Assembly: GCF_028330965.1 (NCBI RefSeq)
Contig: NZ_JAQMUB010000069.1
Coordinates: 1 to 64,000, forward strand
DNA: 64,000 bases
From: Oscillatoria sp. CS-180
GTDB lineage: Bacteria; Cyanobacteriota; Cyanobacteriia; Phormidesmidales; Phormidesmidaceae
Direction of reading: 5' to 3'
The notes beneath the pieces are model-generated. The model saw only the letters and a list, made by a program, of their open reading frames with translations. It was not told where the DNA came from and did no database searches. Shown piece after piece: positions 27,980 to 36,003 of the stretch; positions within the stretch are counted from its first letter, which is position 1; the number at the start of each line of letters is the position of its first letter. The position numbers were made by a program, and so were the translations under genes.

Positions 27980-28062
27980 GAAATGTAAAATATGCCTGTG
28001 GGGGTTTCACCCCTCATCCCCTGTGTGCAATACTATGTTATGTAGATGCACCCTGATGGTAG

Positions 28063-28090
28063 GGAGAGCTGTTCGCGGCTCTCCTTTTTT
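28063..28090 (+). terminator. Intrinsic terminator after gatB
   Basis: A seven-bp GC-rich stem GGAGAGC (28063-28069) pairs with GCTCTCC (28078-28084), loop TGTTCGCG, immediately followed by TTTTTT. Confidence 0.88.
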
Positions 28091-28168
28091 CCTTTTAAAG
28101 GGCTGATCGGATGACCATTCTCAGGATGATAGGTAAATTGGGGGAGCAACTCGCTTTATACCTTTGAG

Positions 28169-28975
28169 ATGGACGCTTCAACGCCCCGCATTGCCCTCTT
28201 GATTGATGCCGATAATGCCCCTGCTTCCAAAATCGACTTGGTATTCAGTCGATTGAGCTATCTAGGTACGATTCGAGTACGACGAGCCTACGGCAATTGG
28301 AAGAAAGACCATTTGCAGGGCTGGGCCAAGATTTTGCACAAACATGCGATCGTCCCGATCCAGCAATTCGACTACGTCACGGGTAAAAACGCTACAGACA
28401 TTGCGCTGGCGATCGATGCGATGGACCTGTTACAGACAATGCGGCCAGAGGTATTTGGGATTGTTGCTGGAGATAGTGACTATACTCCCCTCGTAGTCCG
28501 GCTCATTGCTTCGGGATCTCAGGTGTTTGGCTTCGGACAGGTCAAGACGGCTTCCATTGCTTTTCGAGAAGCCTGCACCGAATTCATTTCCCTGGAAGGT
28601 GTTGCCAACAAGATGACTCCGTCCAATCGGATGACTCCCGGCAATGGCAAGCTCAACTCGCCCTCCTCCCAAGCGAATGGACGGGCTGATGCTAATGCGT
28701 TGACGCTAGCAGAAACGTCCCCGGCGACGATAGAAATGCCAGCAGCTCATTTTATCAAGGCCGTTGAACAGAATCAGCAGGCTACAGGGTGGGCCGATGT
28801 TAAATCTATTGGAGCCTATTTGAGCCAGCGAAAAATCGTTAAAGCAGCTTACAACGTCAACCGTTGGGCCAGCTACTACAAAAAATTTCCGTCGCTGTTC
28901 GAAGTGCGAGAACGAGACGGTAAAACGATGGTCCGTCTTTTATCGGATGGTAATGCTGATGCAAAGCGGAGCTAG
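28169..28975 (+). CDS. NYN-domain protein with OST-HTH/LOTUS domain
   Basis: Putative RNA-processing nuclease of 268 residues. The N-terminal NYN (LabA/DUF88, PIN-like) domain shows LLIDADNAP, KNATDIALAIDAMD and VAGDSDYTPLV, which supply the conserved acidic residues. A variable linker (about 155-190) leads to a C-terminal OST-HTH/LOTUS RNA-binding domain (HFIKAVEQNQQATGWADVKSIGAYLSQRK ... FEVRERDGKTMVRL). This pairing is common in bacteria and may cut or silence RNA. Its RNA target is unknown. Confidence 0.9.
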   Translation: MDASTPRIALLIDADNAPASKIDLVFSRLSYLGTIRVRRAYGNWKKDHLQGWAKILHKHAIVPIQQFDYVTGKNATDIALAIDAMDLLQTMRPEVFGIVAGDSDYTPLVVRLIASGSQVFGFGQVKTASIAFREACTEFISLEGVANKMTPSNRMTPGNGKLNSPSSQANGRADANALTLAETSPATIEMPAAHFIKAVEQNQQATGWADVKSIGAYLSQRKIVKAAYNVNRWASYYKKFPSLFEVRERDGKTMVRLLSDGNADAKRS

Positions 28976-29041
28976 AGCTAGGCAAAATCCAAATTTCAGT
29001 TGCCTTGTCGGTCTGCCAAGACGCAAATGGGTTGATGCTAG

Positions 29042-29680
29042 TCAGCTTTTTTCAAGGAGCCAAACGCTCTCTTCCGCAACGCATTGTCCTTTCAGTCCAC
29101 CTGGAACTTCGGTACTTTTTAGAAGCGAGATGTTGTAGCGATCACTGTAATGGTGACTCACCTCCTCCGGACTAATTGAAAAGGGAGGGCCTGCCATCAA
29201 ATTTTGGTCATATTCATAGGTGATGAGTAACTGGGGTGCTTGGTGGGTCATGCTCACTAAATGGGGGGCGTAGCGATCGCGCATTGCTTTGGGCAAGGCA
29301 ACCAAAGCTGCTCTGTCATAAATGGCATCGACGGGACCCAGCGTCTTATCGGATACGTCAAAAACGTTGCCCACAAAAATATCAATGTTCTCTGCGCTGT
29401 AGTGTTTGATTTCGCCAGTGACTACTACTTTGGGCGTTACTCCAAGCTCCGTAAACAGCTGCTCAACCGCCATTTCGATGAGTTCAGCGCCCGCAACCCG
29501 ATAGCCTTGGGCAAGCAGCCAAGCAATGTCAAGCGTTTTACCGCAGAGTGGCACGAAGATGCGATCGCCCTTCTCCAAAGAAAGCCCTTTGAAATATTCG
29601 ACTAGGACAGGATTGACTTCACTTCTGTGAAACGCGATCCTGCCCTCTTCCCACCTCTGAAGCCAGAAGTTTTTTTCCAC
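29042..29680 (-). CDS. Thiopurine S-methyltransferase-family protein
   Basis: SAM-dependent methyltransferase of 212 residues. WLQRWEEGRIAFHRSEVNPVLVEYF at the start, the SAM motif RIFVPLCGKTLDIAWLLAQGYRVAGAELIEMAVEQ and the DAIYDRAALVALP segment match bacterial TPMT proteins closely. Bacterial TPMTs methylate thio- or seleno-compounds and have been linked to tellurite and selenium tolerance. The physiological substrate here is not known. Confidence 0.93.
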   Translation of the reverse strand: MEKNFWLQRWEEGRIAFHRSEVNPVLVEYFKGLSLEKGDRIFVPLCGKTLDIAWLLAQGYRVAGAELIEMAVEQLFTELGVTPKVVVTGEIKHYSAENIDIFVGNVFDVSDKTLGPVDAIYDRAALVALPKAMRDRYAPHLVSMTHQAPQLLITYEYDQNLMAGPPFSISPEEVSHHYSDRYNISLLKSTEVPGGLKGQCVAEESVWLLEKS

Positions 29681-29845
29681 ATCGACTCCTTCAGCAATCG
29701 TATTAACCCGGAATGTCTGCGCTGACCTGTACTAGATGAGTTGCCATTCTAACGAGAACTCCCTATTCTATCTGTCCTACAGTCGAGTTGGATTGGGTTT
29801 GCACGGAATATACAGTAATCGTGCCTCTAGGCTGATGTAGGGCGC

Positions 29846-29949
29846 TATAGCCGTCTCCAAGTTCGGTTAAGACAAGACGGAGAGCCATCTGGCTGTGGGC
29901 TAAGGATCTGGATGGTATGGATGCACGAGCCTAGATGACTAAAGCTATA
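29846..29949 (+). ncRNA. Structured leader element, copy A (ahead of the MbnP-like gene)
   Basis: Shares an about 100-base pattern with copies at 37395 and 45391. A hairpin pairs CCGTC (29851-29855) with GACGG (29876-29880) around a loop ending TTAAGACAA. A second helix pairs AGCCATCT (29883-29890) with AGATGACT (29933-29940), with one C-A mismatch. Inside it GGCT (29898-29901) pairs AGCC (29928-29931). An optional outer helix TATAGC/GCTATA closes 29846-29851 with 29944-29949. It ends about 300 bases before the downstream ATG; the remaining 29681-29845 and 29950-30247 hold no gene. It is a cis-regulatory RNA or small RNA candidate of unknown class. Confidence 0.6.
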
Positions 29950-30247
29950 CATAGAGGCCGTTGAAGGGAGCTTCGGCTTGACACGTTCCCTAACAGAACA
30001 GCACTGACTGAGCCCTGTCACTTGCCCTCATCGAGCTGGCGTAGTGATGGGGATTGACAGCGACTAATCGCCAAAAAATCAATGGTTTGTCAAATCTCCT
30101 GTAGGGGTAATTTGTGTCGCCACTTGAGCTAATCTGTTCTACAAGCGATCGTCGAATTGCGCTCTGAAATAAGTAAGAAGAATGAGCAAAATCTTGCTCG
30201 AATTTTTCAAAGAATGTCCACCGAATGAATGCCTTGATTTGATTACC

Positions 30248-31267
30248 ATGCTGTTAAATCCAATTAAATCGGCTTATTACCTCACGCTAGCGTCCCTTGC
30301 TGTAGGACTCACTCCCATCGTCGCGCAGGCGCAAGCAACACCCCAGCAAACCGTATCTATTCAATTTGCGGGTATGGTTGGTGATCAGGCTTTTAGCTGC
30401 GAAGAAAGCTACATGCTGGGTACCACAGAAACGATGATGATGCCCACTGATTTTCGCCTTTACGTCTCTGAAGTAGCTCTAATTGATACCGATGGCAACG
30501 CCGTTATGGTCGAGCTTGAGCAGGACGGGCAGTGGCAGTATGAAAACGTTGCGCTACTCGATTTTGAAGATGGCACGGGTACTTGTGCCAATGGCACAGC
30601 AGAGACCCGCACGGAAGTGGTGGGTACTGTTCCCGAGGGCGAGTATGAAGGAGTGCGCTTCACGTTGGGGGTGCCGTTTGACCTGAACCATGCCGACGCT
30701 ACCCTCGCGGCCTCACCTTTGAATCTCACGGCCATGTGGTGGAACTGGCAAGGGGGATACAAATTCCTACGAGCCGACTTTGAGAATCACACGATGACAT
30801 CAGAGGCGACTCAGATAGAGACCAAAGGTGAGGGCCATCACCCTTCACATCATGGCTCTGATAGCTCTGAGACTCATGGCACCGAGCAAAACCATACTGG
30901 TCAGGGCCACGGCGATCATTCCGATGGACATTCAGAACACGGTGAGTCGGCAATAGTACCCGGTATTGCGGTTCACATAGGCAGTACGGGCTGTCAGGTC
31001 CCAATGGGCGAGCAGCAGCCCACCGCCTGCAATAATCCCAATCGCGCCGAAGTCGTCATGAGTAATTTTGATGTGGCAGAAAATGTTGTGATTACCGATC
31101 TGGCGGCGCTACTAGCAGATAACGATTTGACGGAGAACGACCCCGATACGCCTCCTGGCTGTATGTCTTCTCCTGAGGACAGTGACTGCCTGGGCATCAT
31201 GACGAATTTGGGTATTCCCTTCGCTGAAGAGGACTCGCCTGAGCAAACCGTTTTTCGGATGCAGTAG
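30248..31267 (+). CDS. MbnP-like secreted metal-binding protein with His-rich insert
   Basis: Secreted protein of about 339 residues from the ATG at 30248, which places a signal peptide (MLLNPIKSAYYLTLASLAVGLTPIVAQAQA) at the very start; an in-frame ATG at 30182 would bury it. The body, with VSIQFAGMVGDQAFSCEESYMLG, FRLYVSEVALIDTDGNAV, LLDFEDGTGTC and a tryptophan cluster in MWWNWQGGYKF, fits the MbnP family, whose best-known member is a copper protein partnering MbnH. An about 45-residue insert (roughly 200-245) is packed with His, Ser and Gly (HHPSHHGSD... HGDHSDGHSEHGE) and is a likely metal-binding loop. It lies downstream of structured element A. Confidence 0.75.
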   Translation: MLLNPIKSAYYLTLASLAVGLTPIVAQAQATPQQTVSIQFAGMVGDQAFSCEESYMLGTTETMMMPTDFRLYVSEVALIDTDGNAVMVELEQDGQWQYENVALLDFEDGTGTCANGTAETRTEVVGTVPEGEYEGVRFTLGVPFDLNHADATLAASPLNLTAMWWNWQGGYKFLRADFENHTMTSEATQIETKGEGHHPSHHGSDSSETHGTEQNHTGQGHGDHSDGHSEHGESAIVPGIAVHIGSTGCQVPMGEQQPTACNNPNRAEVVMSNFDVAENVVITDLAALLADNDLTENDPDTPPGCMSSPEDSDCLGIMTNLGIPFAEEDSPEQTVFRMQ

Positions 31268-31284
31268 AGGGATAATAGCTATGC

Positions 31285-31394
31285 GCTAGTACACTACGGC
31301 AGAAATAGGCTCACCATTCAAAATATCGGGAAGCTTATCCGCCTTAGTTTTTAATTCTGAATTTTGCATTTTGAATTCCGCGTAGCGGTATTAG
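31285..31394. mobile_element. MITE, copy 1 (CTAGTAC ends)
   Basis: About 110 bases. The left end CTAGTACACTACGGCAG and the right end TGAATTCCGCGTAGCGGTA are shared with the copies at 38285, 38391 and (inverted) 45474. There is no coding capacity. It occupies most of the gene-free 31268-31667 interval; the rest of that interval holds the decayed 3' end of the acetyltransferase gene. Confidence 0.75.
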
Positions 31395-31667
31395 GGTCTT
31401 CCTGGATGGATTTTGGCGGACCCTAGAGCGCGTCATCAATTGATTTCCAGAAGCCTTGGGGCACAAGCATTGCTGTGCCCTTCCTCAATGTGTCAGCTAG
31501 GGGCTGTCATCTGCTCTAGTACAGATTTGAGCGCTAAACGATGACAGCTTCTAGCGCGAGTCATCGTGATTCCTGTGAACGAATGGCGTCTCAGCGATCG
31601 CCTCTCGGCCAAATCGGCAGTCGCTTTCTCATCACCAACGTATCCTGACCCCTGTGAACGAGTTGGT

Positions 31668-32018
31668 CTACAAGTCGCCAGCCAAGACGAGCATATAATC
31701 CGCTGCCCGCGCCTCCTCAATAAGTTGGCCGATAAGGTGCGTACCTATTCCCCGGTTTTGGTAAGTCGGTATGAGAGAAAATCTTTCTAGATAGATCGGT
31801 TCAGTGGTTCGTGTGACACACCAGAAGCCCACAGGCTGTGCGCCATCGTAGAAAAGCTCATGGCAATTAGGATCAGTACTGTTCCAAAAAGAAGTGCGCT
31901 GAAAGTCTTCATCCCAAACGCCAAAATTTTGGATGACGTGGTCCTTGAGGGCTACACGATTCAGTGTGAATAAAAGCTCAATATCCTCAGATCTGGCAAA
32001 ACGACGAGAGAGTTCCAT
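31668..32018 (-). pseudogene. 3'-truncated GNAT acetyltransferase
   Basis: The 116-codon frame starts MELSRRFARSEDIELLFTLNRVALKDHV and includes the acetyl-CoA-binding motif IPTYQNRGIGTHLIGQLIEEA (Q/R-x-x-G-x-G/A), so the fold is clear. It ends after YMLVLAGDL, exactly where the next strand and the usual ARSLYERLGF segment should follow. GNAT proteins of this type are 140-160 residues. No continuation was found in the other frames of 31493-31667. Loss of the last strand and helix probably inactivates it, though a short protein may be made. Confidence 0.65.
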
Positions 32019-32458
32019 AGTCGTTAGGGGATAAAAGTTTACGGATGTTGGCAGCTTAGAAGCAAAAGACCTGTTTCAGCAGAATTAGCCGGGATGACCT
32101 AGCCGTTTGTTGACATAAATTTTCAATAAAATTCTGTCTTCTATGGATTCTGAATGATAGTCTGTTGAAACTGTTTCTCATTTAAGAGGCTAGGCTAGTA
32201 GTGCTGAATTCCTTATCCTGAGAACTGATAAGTCCCATTTACGTTCTTTTATAGGGGTCTGTTAATGCCAAAGATATTCATCACAGGCCGGACACAGTTG
32301 AATTCAGCTTTTGCCTACATCCTAATTTTTGGGAAGCCGGATTTACTCTCCTCAGAATTAGGACATGCAGGGGTGATGTGTAGTCCTGTCTCACTGTGAG
32401 AAGGTCTAGCAGAGACCGTAATGCTGCTCCTGATGTTGCATCTTTTTAAATAAGAACT
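32019..32458. other. Gene-free stretch before the YwiC-like gene
   Basis: About 440 bases without a convincing gene. A 44-codon frame at 32265-32399 has a possible GGGG ribosome site but no recognisable product. No repeat or strong hairpin was seen. It probably contains the promoter and leader of the YwiC-like gene. Confidence 0.5.
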
Positions 32459-33301
32459 ATGTCATCGATGATTGCAATCTCTGAAGCTAGTCTTGGCTTG
32501 CCCATTGAGTGGAGCGGTAGCAAGCCATGGTATCGACCCACTTTTTCTCCAGAGCATGGAGTTCTATTGGTTCTGTTTGGGGCTGTGTTGACTGGTGCCT
32601 CCTTGGCGCAAGCCTGGACTTGGCAAACTTCTCTAGCCTTTTTGGGTGCGTTTTTAGGTTTGCAGGCAGAACATCCGCTAACGGTACAGATCAAGCAGCG
32701 CCGCAGTTTAAAGCCACGTTACTTACTGTGGACAGCAATCTATGGGGCTGGGGCGATCGCGATTGCAGGCTGGCTCACGCTGCAACATCCTTGTTTGATT
32801 TGGGTTTGTGGCGGTGGGGCGATCGCGTTAGGCGTCAATGTATGGGCAGTTCTGCGACGTCAGCAAAAAGTCATCGCGACTGAAATCTCGATGTTCTCGG
32901 CAATTTGCCTATCAACCTTATTTGCCTACGGTACGACTGCTGATGGCCTCACCACCAGCGCTGTAGGTTTTTGGATCTTGAATACGCTCTTTTTCTCCAG
33001 TGCCGTCTTCACCATCAAACTACGTAAGATCAAAACGAGTTCTTTACAGGGTAGCTTGGTCTATCACGGCAGTGCGATCGCCCTCATTTCCTTACTCTAT
33101 GGTATGGGCTGGTTGTTGCCACTGACCGCATTGACCTTTGCGATCGCGGTGTTGAAGTTGGTCGTCATTATTGGGCAACGAGACTGGTACTGTAACTGTC
33201 GCTTCGAGTATATTGCTCGCTTTGAAACTTACTTTGCTCTGAGCTACACCGCACTAGCGTGTCTGACGGTCCTGCCTGCCCGTTTGCCACCACCGGTATA
33301 G
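32459..33301 (+). CDS. YwiC-like family membrane protein
   Basis: Polytopic membrane protein of 280 residues with about seven hydrophobic segments. The early motif WYRPTFSPEHGVLLVLFGAVLTG matches the conserved P-K/E-HG opening of YwiC-like proteins. The run QGSLVYHGSAIALISLLYGMG and the C-terminal helices agree with that family. Function is unknown; in other bacteria ywiC lies near nitrate-respiration genes, but nothing here supports that link. It is convergent with a VOC-family gene. Confidence 0.75.
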   Translation: MSSMIAISEASLGLPIEWSGSKPWYRPTFSPEHGVLLVLFGAVLTGASLAQAWTWQTSLAFLGAFLGLQAEHPLTVQIKQRRSLKPRYLLWTAIYGAGAIAIAGWLTLQHPCLIWVCGGGAIALGVNVWAVLRRQQKVIATEISMFSAICLSTLFAYGTTADGLTTSAVGFWILNTLFFSSAVFTIKLRKIKTSSLQGSLVYHGSAIALISLLYGMGWLLPLTALTFAIAVLKLVVIIGQRDWYCNCRFEYIARFETYFALSYTALACLTVLPARLPPPV

Positions 33302-33390
33302 CGATAGCTGCGATCGCGCAAAAAAACAGAGCAAAGAGCAGCACAATGAAACGATCCTTTGCAGTTCATCCCCAAATTGAGCCACACCGA

Positions 33391-33774
33391 TTACTTATTC
33401 GAGCTCCGTACTTGAAAGATATTTCCTTCTAAATCCCAGCCGTCGCAAACCGTTCTGCCTTGGAAAGTCCATTCCTTAGTCTTGGGGTTGAAATGACCTC
33501 CGGCCAGGTGGATCTTGTCTCTAATTTTAGAGGTGCTTTCGTCTATGAAAAATACAGGTTTGATGGGCGTTGATTCTCTTGGCTGGGGTGGGTTTGTCAG
33601 GGTTACCGAGTTGGCAATTTCTACAGGTGCTTGCAGCAAAACTAACTCCAACTCATCCGAATACAAAACCGCATCGCTATCATCTGAGGTGTGAGTGTTA
33701 AAGCCAAACACCTGGGTATAAAAATCGACCATTGGCTGAAGCGCGATCGCATAGATGACTAACCCAGTTTTCAC
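33391..33774 (-). CDS. VOC (glyoxalase/bleomycin-resistance) superfamily protein
   Basis: Protein of 127 residues with the typical beta-alpha-beta-beta-beta pattern: MVDFYTQVFGFN at the N-terminus, FFIDESTSKIRDKIHLAGGHF in the middle and GWDLEGNIFQVR at the end, a metal-site Glu position in the family. A metal-dependent small-molecule enzyme or binding protein is likely; the substrate is unknown. It lies at the left border of the iron-stress island. Confidence 0.8.
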   Translation of the reverse strand: MKTGLVIYAIALQPMVDFYTQVFGFNTHTSDDSDAVLYSDELELVLLQAPVEIANSVTLTNPPQPRESTPIKPVFFIDESTSKIRDKIHLAGGHFNPKTKEWTFQGRTVCDGWDLEGNIFQVRSSNK

Positions 33775-33945
33775 AATATGTTCACCTCAGGCAACAACTC
33801 TGTTAATTAATTGTTCTCTTTCTAGAGAGAGTTTATCGACACATCCTAGGCAATAGAGACTTTAACCGTCATTGGTACTTGGAATAAATTGCTTCTCCAG
33901 ATGGATATTTTTTCAGCTTGATCTAAATAAGATGGGCTTAATGAA

Positions 33946-33964
33946 ATTTGTTCTCATTAGTTGC
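33946..33964. promoter_or_regulatory. Weak Fur-box-like site
   Basis: AAATTTGTTCTCATTAGTT matches the FurA-box consensus I recall for Anabaena (AAATAAATTCTCAATAAAT) at 13 of 19 positions. It ends 35 bases before the winged-helix gene at 34000. Low specificity taken alone. Confidence 0.35.
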
Positions 33965-33999
33965 AATTAATCGTTAAGCGTTTCATTAGGAGATGTAGC

Positions 34000-34299
34000 A
34001 TGTCTTTTCCCAATCAAGATCGTCGTGATGACGTTATCTATATCCTGCTCAATAAAGTGAAGCATACAGGAGAGGAAGCTGAGGACGTCGCATTTTATGA
34101 TGCGGATTTTGAGGGTAAGATGATTGATCAGGCTGTGGTTCAGCAACACTTGCAATATGTAATCGATGGTGGCTACTTGAAAGGCAGTCTCGTTAAAGCG
34201 GATGAAGACGGCGAGAATTCTCCCTTGGCCGTTTGCAAAAATGCACAGATTACATCAGAAGGCACCAAAATTCTCAGAATGAAGTATTTCATGGTTTAA
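34000..34299 (+). CDS. Small winged-helix (YjcQ-like) protein
   Basis: Protein of 99 residues from the ATG at 34000, supported by TAGGAGA 7-13 bases upstream; an earlier frame start at 33961 is not. The sequence FPNQDRRDDVIYILLNKVKHTGEE ... VVQQHLQYVIDGGYLKGSL ... ITSEGTKIL has the helix-helix-strand rhythm of a YjcQ-like winged helix (I-T-x-x-G-x-x-x-L near the end). It could bind DNA or mediate protein contacts. A possible Fur box lies just upstream, so it may belong to the iron-stress set. Confidence 0.65.
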   Translation: MSFPNQDRRDDVIYILLNKVKHTGEEAEDVAFYDADFEGKMIDQAVVQQHLQYVIDGGYLKGSLVKADEDGENSPLAVCKNAQITSEGTKILRMKYFMV

Positions 34300-34942
34300 G
34301 GTCTTGGTGACGCTGTACTAACCCCGTCGCAATGGCTAATCCAAAGATGCCTAGAAGGGCAAAGCCCAACAGCAGCTTGCCCCCTTCAAGCAATCCTGCC
34401 CCTAAAGCCACAATCGGTGGATTGGAGACCGCAATGCTGATGATCAGTGCCGGCGCGAATTTAACCAGCGGTGCTTTTGTTAGTCCAACACCGTAGCAAA
34501 CAAAGTCAAAGAAGCCCGTCATCAAGCAACCCGTCATCAGGAAAAAATTTCGCTCTAAGTGGCGCTGACTCAAGGTGTCGATGCGATGCATAAAATTTTT
34601 GCCAACGAAGCGCTGCACTAGCCCTCGTCCATATTGCCGCGCTAGAAAAAAGCTCAATGAGCAGGAGAGCAAATCTGCTACACAAATGACGGCTAATCCT
34701 TGCGAAAACCCTAACAGTCCTCCGGCTAAGACAGAATACGCTGTGCCGGGTAGAGCAGGAATCACGACGCTGGTGAATCGCAGCAGAAAGATACCTATCG
34801 GTGCCCAGGGTCCTAGCTGTTCGACTTGCGATCGCAACTGAGCAATGCCGTAGTGGTTTATCAGCCAAACCAGTAGGGCAACCCCCAGCAGCAAGCCCAA
34901 AAATTGTAATGCCTTCAACAATCGCGATCGCTTCATCGACAT
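34289..34942 (-). CDS. TVP38/TMEM64-family (SNARE-associated/DedA-like) membrane protein
   Basis: Polytopic membrane protein of 217 residues. Family hallmarks are GIFLLRFTSVVIPALPGTAYSVLAGGLLGFSQG and a following amphipathic stretch LSFFLARQYGRGLVQRFVG, corresponding to the G-x-x-x-[VY]-x-x-F-x-x-R signature of VTT proteins. It probably acts in phospholipid or undecaprenyl-phosphate movement across the membrane, as shown for other DedA/VTT members. It overlaps the 3' end of the convergent winged-helix gene by 11 bases. Confidence 0.9.
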   Translation of the reverse strand: MSMKRSRLLKALQFLGLLLGVALLVWLINHYGIAQLRSQVEQLGPWAPIGIFLLRFTSVVIPALPGTAYSVLAGGLLGFSQGLAVICVADLLSCSLSFFLARQYGRGLVQRFVGKNFMHRIDTLSQRHLERNFFLMTGCLMTGFFDFVCYGVGLTKAPLVKFAPALIISIAVSNPPIVALGAGLLEGGKLLLGFALLGIFGLAIATGLVQRHQDLKP

Positions 34943-35262
34943 TGACTCCCTGAATTTTTTGTACTCCTTTACAGGCGGCTAATACAGCTGATTCTGCAAT
35001 GGCTACTTTGTCTGCTGCTGGAGATAATCATGAGTACTCAACGCCACCTATCGAGCCGTTTGCGTACCTCTCGATAGTGTAAGCCAAGGCGATCTCACAA
35101 TGGTTGCTAGCGTGGTTCTTGAGGTCTGTTTGCGTTGTTTTCCTCTGGCATGAAAGTTTGTGGATAAATGATTGGCAGCAGTTGCCTCAGCATCAGCCGG
35201 ATTAAGCGAGTGCCGTTACCCCAATGCCAGAATGGGTCGATTTCATAGATCTGCGCTACCAC
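34943..35262. other. Gene-free stretch
   Basis: About 320 bases between two minus-strand genes. No coding signal, repeat, tRNA or strong hairpin was seen. It presumably holds the promoter of the VTT-family gene. Confidence 0.5.
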
Positions 35263-35718
35263 TCAATAAAATTCGTAATCCGAGCGTGTTTTAATCTGAT
35301 GCGGGTGTTCGAATAACCGAGAAATCTCATTGATGACGTCTCGGAGCCGGGTCCGGTGTTCCTGCCCTGGGATGCAGTGACCCGTAAACTCTCCGCTATG
35401 GGTTGAAAATGCCCACTGTGATTCACTGTGATCATAGCCGTGTGCCTCAACTGACGTTACCTGACACGTGGGGTCCAGGAGTTCCTCAGAAAAATGAACC
35501 TGTAGCAGCACACAGCGACACTCTAATCCGACATACCGATTGGGAAAGTAAAAGCTGAGATCAATCGACCGAGGATCAAGGTAGCGCTGGGTTGCGGAGT
35601 CGGTTAGCCATGGACTTAAATCGACCCGCGCATTAGCAAATTCCGCTTGAAAGAGAACAGCTAGATGAGCAATCTTACTGGTTAATTCGACTGTAACGGC
35701 TTGACTGGCTGCGTTCAT
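35263..35718 (-). CDS. Hypothetical protein, 151 residues
   Basis: Soluble protein with no signal peptide. It contains SIDLSFYFPNRYVGLECRCVLLQVHFSEELL (predicted beta strands) and ends with a helical, charged segment (RTRLRDVINEISRLFEHPHQIKTRSDYEFY). The overall impression is of a small cyanobacterial conserved protein, but I cannot name the family. A Fur-box-like sequence lies 22-40 bases upstream of its start, shared with the divergent aldolase region, so it may be iron-regulated. Confidence 0.65.
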   Translation of the reverse strand: MNAASQAVTVELTSKIAHLAVLFQAEFANARVDLSPWLTDSATQRYLDPRSIDLSFYFPNRYVGLECRCVLLQVHFSEELLDPTCQVTSVEAHGYDHSESQWAFSTHSGEFTGHCIPGQEHRTRLRDVINEISRLFEHPHQIKTRSDYEFY

Positions 35719-35739
35719 GAAAACTCCATTGGATTGTTT

Positions 35740-35758
35740 GAACTAATTCTCAATAAAT
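35740..35758. promoter_or_regulatory. Fur-box-like operator between the 151-residue ORF and class I aldolase
   Basis: GAACTAATTCTCAATAAAT matches 16 of 19 positions of the FurA-box consensus recalled for Anabaena. It sits just upstream of the minus-strand 151-residue gene and 246 bases upstream of the aldolase start. The rest of 35719-36003 is AT-rich with no gene. Confidence 0.55.
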
Positions 35759-36003
35759 CAAAGATGTTTCGATTGCTTGAGTCCTATGCTGCTCTCTGAG
35801 AATTGAGATTTCTTCCAAAGAGAAAGAGCAAGAAGTCTTGAAATTAAAGGAAAAATTCAAAGGAAAAGAGCCTCGTGTTTTTAACCGGTTTATTCATGGA
35901 GACGTTTTTTTATGACGCACCATCCATTTGACAAGGCTCTTTAATGAGAGTATATATCAACAAGCAAGTAAAATGACGCAATCTAAATTTTTAGGAGGTT
36001 TGC

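Noticed and set aside
32265-32399. A 44-codon plus-strand frame (MPKIFITGRT...) before the YwiC-like gene
   Set aside because: It has a possible GGGG ribosome site but no domain, and its composition does not look like a protein. Kept only as a note.
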